Of a DNA stretch of 64,000 nucleotides, positions 1 through 8,134 are shown piece by piece. Below the pieces are notes generated by a model, which worked only from the letters and a program-made list of their open reading frames with translations, had not been told where the DNA came from and did not search any database. How positions within the stretch are numbered: position 1 is the first letter of the stretch; each line of letters starts with the position of its first letter. This DNA is from Pseudomonas sp. Q1-7 (lineage in GTDB: Bacteria; Pseudomonadota; Gammaproteobacteria; Pseudomonadales; Pseudomonadaceae), in assembly GCF_028010285.1 (NCBI RefSeq), contig NZ_CP116304.1:323501-387500 (forward strand), written 5' to 3'. The position numbers and the translations under genes are program-made.

Positions 1-764
1 AGGTGATCACCGTCAGCACCGACGAAATCTGTGCGGCGATCAAGGACATCTACGACGATACCCGCTCCATCACCGAACCCGCCGGCGCCCTGGCGGTGGC
101 CGGGATCAAGAAGTATGTCGAGCGCGAGGGCGTGCGTGACCACACCCTGGTGGCGATCGACTCCGGCGCCAACATCAACTTCGACCGGCTGCGCCACGTG
201 GCCGAGCGTGCCGAGCTGGGTGAAAAGCGCGAGGCGATCATCGCCGTGACCATCCCGGAGCGCCCTGGCAGCTTCAAGGCCTTCTGCGAGGCCATCGGCA
301 AGCGCCAGATCACCGAATTCAACTACCGCTACAACACCGACGCCGAGGCGCACATCTTCGTCGGTGTGCAGACCCACCCGGAAACCGACCCGCGCGCGGC
401 GCTGGTGGACAACCTGCGTGCCCAGGGTTTCCCGGTGCTGGACCTGACCGACAACGAACTGGCCAAGCTGCATATCCGCCACATGGTGGGTGGCCATGCG
501 GTGCGTATCAGCGACGAGTTGGTCTTCCGCTTCGAGTTCCCCGAGCGTCCGGGCGCGCTGTTCAACTTCCTCCACAAGCTGGGCGGCCGTTGGAACATCA
601 CCATGTTCCACTATCGCAATCACGGCGCCGCCGACGGCCGCGTGGTGGCTGGGCTGCAGGTGCCGGCGGAAGAGCGCGGCCAGGTGCGCGAGGCACTGGA
701 TGCCATCGGCTACCCCTATTGGGATGAGAGCGACAACCCTGCTTACCAGCTCTTCCTCGGCTGA
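1..764 (+). CDS. ilvA: Threonine dehydratase (threonine ammonia-lyase), C-terminal part
   Basis: Only the last 253 or so residues are in the window; the pyridoxal-phosphate lysine lies upstream, outside it. The enzyme converts threonine to 2-oxobutanoate, the first step of isoleucine synthesis. The visible start holds the end of the catalytic domain (ITEPAGALAVAGIKKY and SGANINFDRLRHVAERAELG). Two ACT-like regulatory repeats follow, each opening with a recognisable motif: AVTIPERPGSFKAFCEAIG and FEFPERPGALFNFLHKLGG. The repeats end in a WDESDNPAYQLFLG tail close to that of E. coli IlvA. Both ACT-like repeats are present, so this is the isoleucine-feedback-controlled biosynthetic form, not the short catabolic TdcB. 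A GTG at 3 is an internal valine codon and not the true start. Confidence 0.95.
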   Translation, partial: VITVSTDEICAAIKDIYDDTRSITEPAGALAVAGIKKYVEREGVRDHTLVAIDSGANINFDRLRHVAERAELGEKREAIIAVTIPERPGSFKAFCEAIGKRQITEFNYRYNTDAEAHIFVGVQTHPETDPRAALVDNLRAQGFPVLDLTDNELAKLHIRHMVGGHAVRISDELVFRFEFPERPGALFNFLHKLGGRWNITMFHYRNHGAADGRVVAGLQVPAEERGQVREALDAIGYPYWDESDNPAYQLFLG

Positions 765-840
765 GCGGGGCGTCGCTGCGGCGGAGCGGGCGGCTGCTAG
801 GCTTTGACTCAGCCGCCCACGCCTGACAAGGACCCGTTTC

Positions 841-1299
841 ATGGAAAACTACCTGCTGTTGCGTATCCTCCACGGCCTGGCCACCCTGCTGTTCTTCGGC
901 GGGCTGGCGGGGCTGGCCTGGTACGGCTGGCGCAACTTTCGCTCTGGCGATGCCGACCTGCTCGGGTCCAGCCTGCGGCGCATCCTGCTGATCGGCGTAC
1001 CGTTGCTGATTCTGGTCGGCGCGTCGCTGCCGGTCAGCGGTTGGTGGATGGTCGACCTGGCAGGCCTGCCGCTTGGCCAGACCTGGTTGCTGGGTGGCGC
1101 CATCCTTTATCTGTTCGGCTGCATTGCCTGGCTGCTGCTGTTCGGCCGCATCGCGCGGCTGCGGGAACAGGCGCTCGCCGAGGGCGGGCCGGCGGCCGGT
1201 CCGGTGCGACGCAGCCTGAAGTTCGGCGCCGTGTATGGCGCGTGCGGTCTGCTGCTGTTTCTCGCCGTGCTGGCGCTGATGCTGGCCAAACCGCTCTGA
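841..1299 (+). CDS. DUF2269 family integral membrane protein, copy 1
   Basis: A 152-residue inner-membrane protein with about four hydrophobic segments: near residues 7-27, 44-64, 75-100 and the last 25. The start MENYLLLRILHGLATLLFFG and the HG motif in helix 1 fit the DUF2269 family, whose function is not known. An AAGGA ribosome-binding site lies 9 bases before the ATG. The next gene, 20 bases downstream, encodes a second member of the same family with the same layout, which suggests a tandem duplication and perhaps a two-subunit complex. The family name is inferred from the overall pattern. Confidence 0.75.
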   Translation: MENYLLLRILHGLATLLFFGGLAGLAWYGWRNFRSGDADLLGSSLRRILLIGVPLLILVGASLPVSGWWMVDLAGLPLGQTWLLGGAILYLFGCIAWLLLFGRIARLREQALAEGGPAAGPVRRSLKFGAVYGACGLLLFLAVLALMLAKPL

Positions 1300-1318
1300 G
1301 GCGCGGCGCCAGGCTCGC

Positions 1319-1786
1319 ATGACCCTCTACTTCCTCCTCAAGACTGTCCATGGCCTGTTGGCCGCCGTGCTGCTCGGTACGATGGCGGTCGGGTTGTTCT
1401 TCGCCCATCGGGCGCGCAAGGTCGGAGACCCCCAACAGGTCGCCATGACCTTTTCCTCGCTTGTGCGGCTGGATCTCTGGTTCATCGCCAGTTCCGCCAT
1501 GCTGTTGCCGCTGACCGGCCTGGCACTGGCCAAGGTGGGTGGATGGCCCGTGGGCCAGCTCTGGTTGCTGTGGAGTACCGGGCTTTACCTGTTGGCGGCG
1601 CTCTGCTGGCTACCGCTGTTCTGGCTCCAGGTACGCATCCGCAATCGGGCGCGCCGGGCTCTGCGGGACGGCCAGCCGCTCGCGCCGGCGATTGCGGCTT
1701 ATCTGGTCTTACGCACTTGGCTGGCGGTATTTCTGCTGGGGGTGCTGGTGGCGGTCTACGCGCTGATGGTGATCAAGCCGCTCTGA
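1319..1786 (+). CDS. DUF2269 family integral membrane protein, copy 2
   Basis: A 155-residue protein with about four predicted membrane helices. It shares with the upstream gene the N-terminal pattern [15 protein letters not shown], a central [16 protein letters not shown]-type motif and an identical ending, IKPL versus AKPL. It lies 19 bases downstream and is probably co-transcribed. Sequence divergence between the two is large, so the duplication is old. No catalytic or metal-binding signature is evident apart from the histidine in helix 1. The function is unknown. Confidence 0.75.
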   Translation: MTLYFLLKTVHGLLAAVLLGTMAVGLFFAHRARKVGDPQQVAMTFSSLVRLDLWFIASSAMLLPLTGLALAKVGGWPVGQLWLLWSTGLYLLAALCWLPLFWLQVRIRNRARRALRDGQPLAPAIAAYLVLRTWLAVFLLGVLVAVYALMVIKPL

Positions 1787-1806
1787 GCGGCTGCGCACGG
1801 CAGGAC

Positions 1807-2460
1807 CTAGCGCAGGGAAATCACCGGCCAGCCGCGCCTCTCTGCTTCGGCGCGGAGTTTCGGGTCAGGGTCCACCGCCACCGGGCGGGTCACCTGCTCC
1901 AGCAGCGGCAAGTCGTTCAGCGAGTCGCTGTAGAAGCTGCTGTCCTCCAGGCTGAAGCCGGTCTCTCCCAGCCAGCGGGCGAGTCGGGTCACCTTGCCTT
2001 CGCGGAAGCACGGCACATCGGTGGTGCGGCCGGTGTAGCGGCCGCCGGCCATCTCGCATTCGGTGGCCAGCAGGGTTTCAACGCCCAGGCGCCGGGCGAT
2101 CGGCGCGGTGACGAAACGGTTGGTGGCGGTGATGATCAGCAGCTTGTCGCCGGCGGCGCGGTGCTCGGCCAGCAGGGCCTCGGCCTTGGGCAGGATGATG
2201 GGTTCGATGCAGTCGCGCATGAACTCGCGATGCCATTGGTCGAGTTGTCCCATCTCGGTGCGGCCAAGGATCTCCAGGCTGAAGTTGAGGTAGTCGCGGA
2301 TCTCCAGGCGACCCGCCAGGTAGTCCTGGTAGAACGCATCGTTGCGCGCCTTGTAGGCAATCCCGTCGAGGATGCCGCGCTCGCAGAGGTAGTCGCCCCA
2401 GGCGTGGTCGCTGTCGCCGCCCAGCAGGGTATTGTCGAGGTCGAAAAGAGCCAGGCGCAC
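1807..2460 (-). CDS. HAD-superfamily subfamily IB phosphatase, possible histidinol-phosphate phosphatase
   Basis: A 217-residue soluble phosphatase. HAD motif I is [16 protein letters not shown] at the extreme N terminus, motif II is ITATNRF, and motif IV is [14 protein letters not shown] helical cap lies between motifs I and II, as in subfamily IB. The chosen start is the GTG at 2460, directly before motif I. The frame stays open further upstream into the region of rppH, but those residues do not fit the family. The P. aeruginosa orthologue PA0335 has been reported to act as histidinol-phosphate phosphatase, which would place this protein in histidine synthesis; I rely on memory for that. 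It is divergent from rppH. Confidence 0.85.
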   Translation of the reverse strand: MRLALFDLDNTLLGGDSDHAWGDYLCERGILDGIAYKARNDAFYQDYLAGRLEIRDYLNFSLEILGRTEMGQLDQWHREFMRDCIEPIILPKAEALLAEHRAAGDKLLIITATNRFVTAPIARRLGVETLLATECEMAGGRYTGRTTDVPCFREGKVTRLARWLGETGFSLEDSSFYSDSLNDLPLLEQVTRPVAVDPDPKLRAEAERRGWPVISLR

Positions 2461-2604
2461 GTCGTGATTCCTGCAGGGAGGCTTCGAAGGGCGGCCAGAA
2501 TAGCCGCTTTCAATGGGGCTGCCCATCACGAGAAAGGCTCGCGTTGCTGCGTTTGCGGGCTTTATGGAACAATGCCGGAACATGCGTTTGCGAGGTTGAG
2601 TGCC

Positions 2605-3084
2605 GTGATCGATTCCGATGGTTTCCGCCCGAATGTCGGCATCATTCTCGCCAATGATGTCGGGCAGGTGCTTTGGGCCCGGCGTATCAATCAGGATGCC
2701 TGGCAGTTCCCGCAAGGCGGGATCAATCCGCGGGAGACGCCCGAAGAGGCACTTTTCCGGGAGTTGAACGAAGAAGTCGGCCTGGAAGAGCAGGATGTGA
2801 AGATTCTTGCCTGCACCCGCGGCTGGTTGCGCTATCGTCTGCCCCAGCGCCTGGTGCGCACCAACAGCCAGCCGTTGTGCATCGGCCAGAAACAGAAGTG
2901 GTTCCTGCTGCGTTTGCAGTCGGATGAGAACAAGGTACGGATGGACCTGACCGGCAAGCCGGAGTTCGACGGCTGGCGATGGGTCAGTTACTGGTACCCC
3001 CTGGGCCAGGTGGTGACATTCAAGCGTGAAGTCTATCGCCGCGCCCTGAAGGAACTAGCACCGCGCCTGCTGGCGCAAGACTGA
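2605..3084 (+). CDS. rppH: RNA pyrophosphohydrolase RppH (NudH)
   Basis: This 159-residue Nudix hydrolase removes pyrophosphate from the 5' end of triphosphorylated mRNA and so triggers RNase E decay. The complete Nudix box is visible ([20 protein letters not shown] followed by VGL), as is the typical start [18 protein letters not shown]. The start is a GTG at 2605, chosen because the conserved N terminus begins there; the frame is open much further upstream. ptsP begins 22 bases after the stop, an arrangement widely conserved in gammaproteobacteria, so the two form an operon. The promoter must lie in the 144 bases shared with the divergent phosphatase gene. Confidence 0.95.
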   Translation: MIDSDGFRPNVGIILANDVGQVLWARRINQDAWQFPQGGINPRETPEEALFRELNEEVGLEEQDVKILACTRGWLRYRLPQRLVRTNSQPLCIGQKQKWFLLRLQSDENKVRMDLTGKPEFDGWRWVSYWYPLGQVVTFKREVYRRALKELAPRLLAQD

Positions 3085-3106
3085 CCCGGAGAAAGGCAGC
3101 CTAGCC

Positions 3107-5386
3107 ATGCTCAACACGCTGCGCAAGATCGTTCAGGAAGTGAACGCCGCCAAGGATCTGAAGGCGGCGTTGGCGATCATCGTGCAGCGGGTCAAGGAGG
3201 CCATGGGCAGCCAAGTCTGCTCGGTCTACCTGCTGGACCCGGAATCCAACCGTTTCGTGCTCATGGCCACCGAAGGCCTGAACAAGCGCTCCATCGGCAA
3301 GGTCAGCATGGCCCCCAACGAAGGCCTCGTCGGCCTGGTGGGCACCCGCGAGGAGCCGCTGAACCTCGAGCACGCCGCCGACCACCCCCGCTACCGCTAC
3401 TTTGCCGAAACCGGCGAAGAACGCTTCGCCTCCTTCCTTGGCGCGCCGATCATCCACCACCGCCGGGTGATGGGGGTATTGGTGGTGCAGCAAAAGGAGC
3501 GCCGTCAGTTCGACGAGGGCGAGGAAGCCTTCCTCGTCACCATGAGTGCGCAGCTCGCCGGCGTGATCGCCCATGCCGAAGCCACTGGCACCATCCGTGG
3601 CCTGGGCCGCCAGGGCAAGGGTACCCAGGAAGCCAAGTTCGTCGGTGTTCCCGGGGCCCCGGGCGCCGCCGTGGGCACGGCGGTGGTGGTGCTGCCGCCG
3701 GCCGATCTGGAAGTGGTGCCCGACCGTGCGGTGGATGACATCGAAGCCGAGGTCGAACGCTTCAAGCAGGCCCTGGAGGCGGTGCGCGAAGACATGCGCC
3801 GGCTCTCCAGCAAGCTGGAAACCCAGTTGCGGCCCGAAGAACGCGCCCTCTTCGACGTCTACCTGATGATGCTCGACGACGCCTCCATCGGCCTGGAGGT
3901 CAAGCGTGTGATCCGTACCGGCCAGTGGGCCCAGGGCGCCCTGCGCCAGGTGGTGATGGAACACGTCACGCGCTTCGAACTGATGGACGATGCCTACCTC
4001 CGCGAGCGCGCCTCCGACGTCAAGGATCTCGGTCGCCGCCTGCTCGCCTACCTGCAGGAAGAGCGCAAGCAGAACCTGGTCTACCAGGAGAACACCATCC
4101 TGGTCAGCGAGGAGCTGTCCCCGGCCATGCTCGGCGAAGTGCCGGAAGGCAAACTGGTGGGCCTGGTCTCCGTGCTGGGCTCGGGTAACTCCCACGTCGC
4201 CATCCTCGCCCGTGCCATGGGCATCCCCACCGTGATGGGCGTGGTCGACCTGCCGTATTCCAAGGTCGACGGCATCGACATGATCGTCGACGGCTACCAC
4301 GGCGAAGTCTTCACCAACCCCTCGCCCGAGCTGCGCAAGCAGTACAGCGAAGTGGTGGAAGAGGAACGTCAGCTGGTCAAGGGGCTGGATGCCCTGCGCA
4401 GCCTGCCCTGCGAGACCCTCGACGGCCATCGCATGCCGCTCTGGGTGAACACCGGCCTGCTCGCCGACGTGACCCGCGCCCAGGAGCGTGGCGCCGAAGG
4501 CGTCGGCCTGTACCGCACCGAAGTGCCGTTCATGATCAACGAGCGCTTCCCCAGCGAAAAAGAGCAGCTCGCCATCTACCGCGAGCAGCTCGCCGCCTTC
4601 CACCCGCTGCCGGTGACCATGCGTACCCTGGACATCGGCGGCGACAAGGCGCTGTCCTATTTCCCCATCAAGGAAAGCAACCCCTTCCTCGGCTGGCGCG
4701 GAATCCGCGTCACCCTCGACCATCCGGAAATCTTCCTGGTCCAGGTGCGAGCCATGCTCAAGGCCAGTGAAGGCCTGGAAAACCTGAAGATCCTGCTGCC
4801 GATGATTTCCGGCATCCATGAGCTGGAAGAGGCCCTGCACCTGATCCACCGCGCCTGGGGCGAAGTGCGCGACGAGGGGGTGGATATCCCCATGCCGCCG
4901 ATTGGGGTGATGGTGGAGATCCCCGCCGCCGTGTACCAGACCAAGGAGCTGGCGCGGCAGGTGGACTTCCTCTCGGTGGGCTCCAACGACCTGACCCAGT
5001 ATCTGCTGGCGGTAGACCGCAACAACCCGCGCGTCGCCGACCTCTACGACTACCTGCATCCGGCGGTGCTGCAGGCGCTGAGGAAGGTGGTGGGCGACGC
5101 CCACGCCGAAGGCAAGCCGGTGAGCATCTGCGGCGAGATGGCGGGCGATCCGGCTGCGGCCGTGCTGCTGCTGGCCATGGGCTTCGACAGCCTGTCGATG
5201 AACGCCACCAACCTGCCTAAAGTGAAGTGGCTGTTGCGCCAGGTCACCCTGAGCAAGGCCAAGGAACTGTTGGAGCAGCTGATGGCCATCGACAACCCGC
5301 AGGTCATCCACAGTTCGTTGCATCTCGCCCTGCGCAACCTGGGGCTGGGCCGGGTGATCAACCCGGCGGCGACCATCCAGGCCTGA
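3107..5386 (+). CDS. ptsP: Phosphoenolpyruvate-protein phosphotransferase PtsP (EI-Ntr)
   Basis: The 759-residue first enzyme of the nitrogen phosphotransferase system, passing phosphate from phosphoenolpyruvate to NPr (PtsO) and then PtsN. An N-terminal GAF domain covers about residues 1-150. The PEP-utilising N-terminal domain follows, with the phosphohistidine in GSGNSHVAILARAMGIP near residue 363. The C-terminal TIM barrel carries VEIPAAVYQTKELA, SVGSNDLTQYLLAVDRNNP and the catalytic cysteine in ICGEMAGDP. The GAF domain separates it from sugar-PTS EI; in E. coli the equivalent domain binds glutamine. A ribosome-binding site GGAGAAAGG precedes the ATG. It is in an operon with rppH. Confidence 0.96.
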   Translation: MLNTLRKIVQEVNAAKDLKAALAIIVQRVKEAMGSQVCSVYLLDPESNRFVLMATEGLNKRSIGKVSMAPNEGLVGLVGTREEPLNLEHAADHPRYRYFAETGEERFASFLGAPIIHHRRVMGVLVVQQKERRQFDEGEEAFLVTMSAQLAGVIAHAEATGTIRGLGRQGKGTQEAKFVGVPGAPGAAVGTAVVVLPPADLEVVPDRAVDDIEAEVERFKQALEAVREDMRRLSSKLETQLRPEERALFDVYLMMLDDASIGLEVKRVIRTGQWAQGALRQVVMEHVTRFELMDDAYLRERASDVKDLGRRLLAYLQEERKQNLVYQENTILVSEELSPAMLGEVPEGKLVGLVSVLGSGNSHVAILARAMGIPTVMGVVDLPYSKVDGIDMIVDGYHGEVFTNPSPELRKQYSEVVEEERQLVKGLDALRSLPCETLDGHRMPLWVNTGLLADVTRAQERGAEGVGLYRTEVPFMINERFPSEKEQLAIYREQLAAFHPLPVTMRTLDIGGDKALSYFPIKESNPFLGWRGIRVTLDHPEIFLVQVRAMLKASEGLENLKILLPMISGIHELEEALHLIHRAWGEVRDEGVDIPMPPIGVMVEIPAAVYQTKELARQVDFLSVGSNDLTQYLLAVDRNNPRVADLYDYLHPAVLQALRKVVGDAHAEGKPVSICGEMAGDPAAAVLLLAMGFDSLSMNATNLPKVKWLLRQVTLSKAKELLEQLMAIDNPQVIHSSLHLALRNLGLGRVINPAATIQA

Positions 5387-5467
5387 GGTCGGGGCGCGAG
5401 TTCGGATCATCCGGGTCCAGGACCGGATGAAGAGGTCCCAATCGGTTCGCCTGAGCGCAGGATGCTT

Positions 5468-6502
5468 ATGGACAAGCTCGAACACCTCGACCAGTGCTAT
5501 GGCACCACCCGCGAAGAGATCGAGCGCACCCTGCGCTTCGCCCTGGACATCGTCAGCGACGGCATCTGGGACTGGAACATCCGCACCAACCACGTCAAGC
5601 GCAGCCCGGGCTGGTACTCCATGCTCGGCTACCCGACGGACAGCCTGCCGGAGGATGTGGACACCTGGCGCTCGGTGATCCATCCGGGTGATTTCGAGCG
5701 GGTCATGCGCGGCTTCCAGGCTTACGTGGAGGGTGAAAGCCTGATCTACGCCGAGGACTACCGCTGTCGATGCCGGGACGGCAGCTACCTGTGGATCAGC
5801 GATCACGGACGCTTCGTCGAGTTCGACGAAAGCGGTCAGCCGACGCGGATGATCGGCGCCCATCGCAATATCCACCAGCGCAAGATGGCCACCCTGGAGC
5901 TGCAGAACAAGAACCAGGAGCTCCTGGCGCTCAATCGCCAATTGGAAACCCTGGTGGCTGCGCGCACCGAAGCCCTACGCCAGGCCAACGAGGCGCTGGC
6001 CCGGCAGGTAGCCACCGCCATGCGCCTGAGCGAGACCGATCCTTTGACCCAGGTGTCCAACCGTCGTCACTTCGAGCGCTGCCTGCACACGGAGTGGCAG
6101 CGCTTCCAGCGCCACGGCCATGCCACCGCGCTGCTGATGTTCGACTTGGACCATTTCAAGCGCATCAACGACAGCCACGGCCACCCCATCGGTGACCGTG
6201 CCCTGATGGCGGTCAGCCGCGCGATCCGCGCGGCGCTGCGGGAGGAGGACTGTTTCGCCCGCTGGGGCGGCGAGGAGTTCATCGCCCTGTTGCCGGATAC
6301 CGGGCTGGAGGCGGCGCTGCAATTGGCCGAGCGCCTGCGCGTGCTGGTCGGTGAGTCCGATCCCGGTCTGCCGTCGCGGCTCACGGCCAGTTTCTCGGTA
6401 GCGGCCATGCAGCCGGGGGAGGGCATCGAGTCCTTGCTCAAGCGCCTGGATGATGGGCTGTACCGTGCCAAGCAACGGCGTGATTGCATTGAGGCTTGCT
6501 GA
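5468..6502 (+). CDS. PAS-domain diguanylate cyclase
   Basis: A 344-residue cytoplasmic protein predicted to make cyclic di-GMP from two GTP. A PAS/PAC sensor covers about residues 20-135 (IWDWNIRTNHVKRSPGWYSM and DESGQPTRMIGAHRNI). A coiled coil covers about 140-180, and a GGDEF domain runs to the end with an active GGEEF at 267-271. An inhibitory-site motif REED lies five residues before GGEEF, so product feedback is expected. No membrane segment is present. I chose the ATG at 5468, because the AGGA site overlaps the other ATG at 5462 but is well spaced from this one. It starts 81 bases after ptsP and may be co-transcribed with it. Confidence 0.9.
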   Translation: MDKLEHLDQCYGTTREEIERTLRFALDIVSDGIWDWNIRTNHVKRSPGWYSMLGYPTDSLPEDVDTWRSVIHPGDFERVMRGFQAYVEGESLIYAEDYRCRCRDGSYLWISDHGRFVEFDESGQPTRMIGAHRNIHQRKMATLELQNKNQELLALNRQLETLVAARTEALRQANEALARQVATAMRLSETDPLTQVSNRRHFERCLHTEWQRFQRHGHATALLMFDLDHFKRINDSHGHPIGDRALMAVSRAIRAALREEDCFARWGGEEFIALLPDTGLEAALQLAERLRVLVGESDPGLPSRLTASFSVAAMQPGEGIESLLKRLDDGLYRAKQRRDCIEAC

Positions 6503-6562
6503 GGCTGTGTAGGTGATGTGAACGGTGTGCAGCGCAGGTGCCCGGTCAAGCCGGACCGAGCG

Positions 6563-6640
6563 CCCTCGTAGGCGGGGGCTGAGCTTGCGAAGCCGCGATG
6601 CCGGGGCTGTTGGGCCTCGCTGCGCTCGGCGCCAGCCGAC
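6563..6640. repeat. Degenerate REP-like intergenic repeat between the cyclase gene and the IS
   Basis: The 174 bases between the cyclase stop and the IS contain a CGTAGGCGGGGGCTGAGCTT block. It is followed by GCGAAGCC and then by GGGCCTCGCTGCGCTCGGCG. Both blocks resemble extragenic palindrome fragments common in Pseudomonas. No coding potential is seen here. Confidence 0.4.
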
Positions 6641-6730
6641 GGAATCCCGGACAGTGAATGAAAAAGCCCGCCGGCTGGCGTAATGCTGTTCACATAAGCA
6701 TTTGAGCTGCAGCCGAGGCTCCCCGAGAAT

Positions 6731-6761
6731 CCGATGCCAGACCTCTGGCATCGGATTTTTT
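6731..6761 (+). terminator. Terminator-like hairpin directly before the transposase start
   Basis: Ten-base perfect arms CCGATGCCAG and CTGGCATCGG with an ACCT loop are followed by ATTTTTT, and the transposase ATG begins at the next base. This is a complete intrinsic terminator inside the IS. It would stop transcription entering from ptsP or the cyclase gene. The ATG has no separate ribosome-binding site, so translation from read-through RNA is also likely to be low. Confidence 0.8.
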
Positions 6762-8093
6762 ATGTCCTTTCAACAGCAGTTGCTCGACCTGGGCGAGTTG
6801 TTCAACTTCTCCGACTTGAGCACTTTCACCCAAAACATCCCGATCGAGTGGGTGGCGTCGGCGCTGGACCTTTCTGCCCAGGCCACCATCCGCCGCCGGC
6901 GCCTGCCCAGTGATCAGGTGCTCTGGCTGGTGCTCGGCATGGCCTTGTTCCGCGACGAGCCGGTCCATGAGGTGGCGCGGCGCCTGAACATCTGCGCCCA
7001 GGGTCTGGCCTCCGGCCACCTGCTGGCCAGAAGTGGGGTCACCGAGGCACGCAAACGGCTGGGGGCCGATCCGGTTGAATGGCTGTTTCGCCAGACGGGT
7101 CAGCAATGGGGGTGTGAGCGCTATGACGGCGATAGCTGGCAGGGCCTGCAGGTGTTGGCGGTGGATGGTGCACTGCTGCGCACCCCGGATACACCCGAAC
7201 TGCGGGAGCATTTCGGCTCTGGCAATACCGCCACTGACCGTCAGACGCCGTTCCCCATGCTGCGGCTCGTGGCCCTGATGAATGTGCGCTCGCACTTGAT
7301 TCTGGATGCCCAGCTGAGCCCATACCGGCGCAGTGAAATGCGCTTGGCCGATGCCTTTGTGCAGCAGATTCCCGACCATTCGGTGACCTTGTTCGACAAG
7401 GGGTTCTGGAGCGCCGATTTGCTGTTGGGGTTGAACAAGGGCGGTGACCACCGACATTGGTTGATCCCGGCCCGCCAGGGCCTGGTCAGCGAGGAAGTGA
7501 CGCGTTATGGCAAAGGGGATCGCCTGTTGCGCATGAAGGTGTCGCCCCAGGCGCGAAACCGTAACCCGAACCTACCCACGCACTGGGAGGTGCGCGAGGT
7601 CAGCTACGAAGTCCAGGGCAAGGTAAAAACCGTTCTGACCTCGCTGCCGGCCGAGCGCTACAGCGCCAAGGCGGTCGCCACACTGTACCGGGAGCGCTGG
7701 GAGATCGAACTGGGTTTCCGGAACATCAAGAGTTCCCTGCAGCAGAATGCGGTGACCCTGCGCAGCAAGGTCAAGGCGTTGGTCTACCAGGAGGTCTGGG
7801 GATTGTTGCTGGCCTACAACATCATCCGCCGTGAGGCCGGTCAGGCGGCAGTCGCCTTCGGCCGCTCACCCGCCGACATCCGCTTCAAGCCGGTGGCTCA
7901 CTATATCGCCGTGCAATTGATCGTGATGGCGGCGGCCAACCCGATTTCGGCCACGGGCCGTCGCCTGTCGGAGTTGCGAGCCGGTATTGGCGGACTGTTT
8001 CTGGATCACCGCCCCAAGCCATCAAGACCCAGGACGGTAAAGATTTCCAAGACCCGCTACCCGGTGGACCGCAAGGCTGCTCCGCTTAAGTGA
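6762..8093 (+). CDS. IS4-family transposase
   Basis: The 443-residue DDE transposase of the surrounding element. The N-terminal region matches the IS4 transposase N-terminal domain type, followed by an RNase H-like DDE domain. Likely catalytic residues are D135 in AVDGALLRT, D212 in LFDKGFWS and E316 in the YREK signature YRERWEIELGFRNIK, which has the Y-x2-R-x3-E-x6-K spacing of IS4. The frame is intact, so the protein may be active. The ATG at 6762 is preferred to an upstream ATG in the same frame because family proteins begin MSFQQQL-like and the intervening bases form a terminator hairpin. Confidence 0.93.
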   Translation: MSFQQQLLDLGELFNFSDLSTFTQNIPIEWVASALDLSAQATIRRRRLPSDQVLWLVLGMALFRDEPVHEVARRLNICAQGLASGHLLARSGVTEARKRLGADPVEWLFRQTGQQWGCERYDGDSWQGLQVLAVDGALLRTPDTPELREHFGSGNTATDRQTPFPMLRLVALMNVRSHLILDAQLSPYRRSEMRLADAFVQQIPDHSVTLFDKGFWSADLLLGLNKGGDHRHWLIPARQGLVSEEVTRYGKGDRLLRMKVSPQARNRNPNLPTHWEVREVSYEVQGKVKTVLTSLPAERYSAKAVATLYRERWEIELGFRNIKSSLQQNAVTLRSKVKALVYQEVWGLLLAYNIIRREAGQAAVAFGRSPADIRFKPVAHYIAVQLIVMAAANPISATGRRLSELRAGIGGLFLDHRPKPSRPRTVKISKTRYPVDRKAAPLK

Positions 8094-8134
8094 ACAGCAT
8101 TACGCCGATGCGGGGCTTTTTCATGGGGGTGGGA

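Larger units (their letters stand above)
6677..8106 (+). mobile_element. Insertion sequence of the IS4 family, intact
   Basis: An element of about 1,430 bp bounded by 23-bp terminal inverted repeats at 6677-6699 and 8084-8106 that differ at one position. The core is GGCGTAATGCTGTTCAC. It contains a single intact transposase gene whose stop codon lies inside the right repeat. No convincing target duplication was found next to these ends. The flanks outside them read GAAAAAGCCC on the left and GGGCTTTTTC on the right. These are inverted copies, so the element probably lies in the loop of a former terminator hairpin between the convergent cyclase and pyrC' genes. Alternatively the terminal repeats extend further outwards. 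Confidence 0.88.

Noticed and set aside
2461-2715. Extended N terminus of the HAD phosphatase
   Set aside because: The extra 85 residues overlap rppH and its start region in antisense and precede the natural family start at motif I.
3101-5941. Open frame of more than 900 codons on the minus strand opposite ptsP and the cyclase
   Set aside because: It is antisense to strongly recognisable PtsP, rich in His/Gln/Gly, and matches no family; a product of high GC and codon bias.
6650-8130. Target-site duplication of the IS
   Set aside because: I compared the bases outside both ends for several possible boundaries and found no direct repeat of convincing length.
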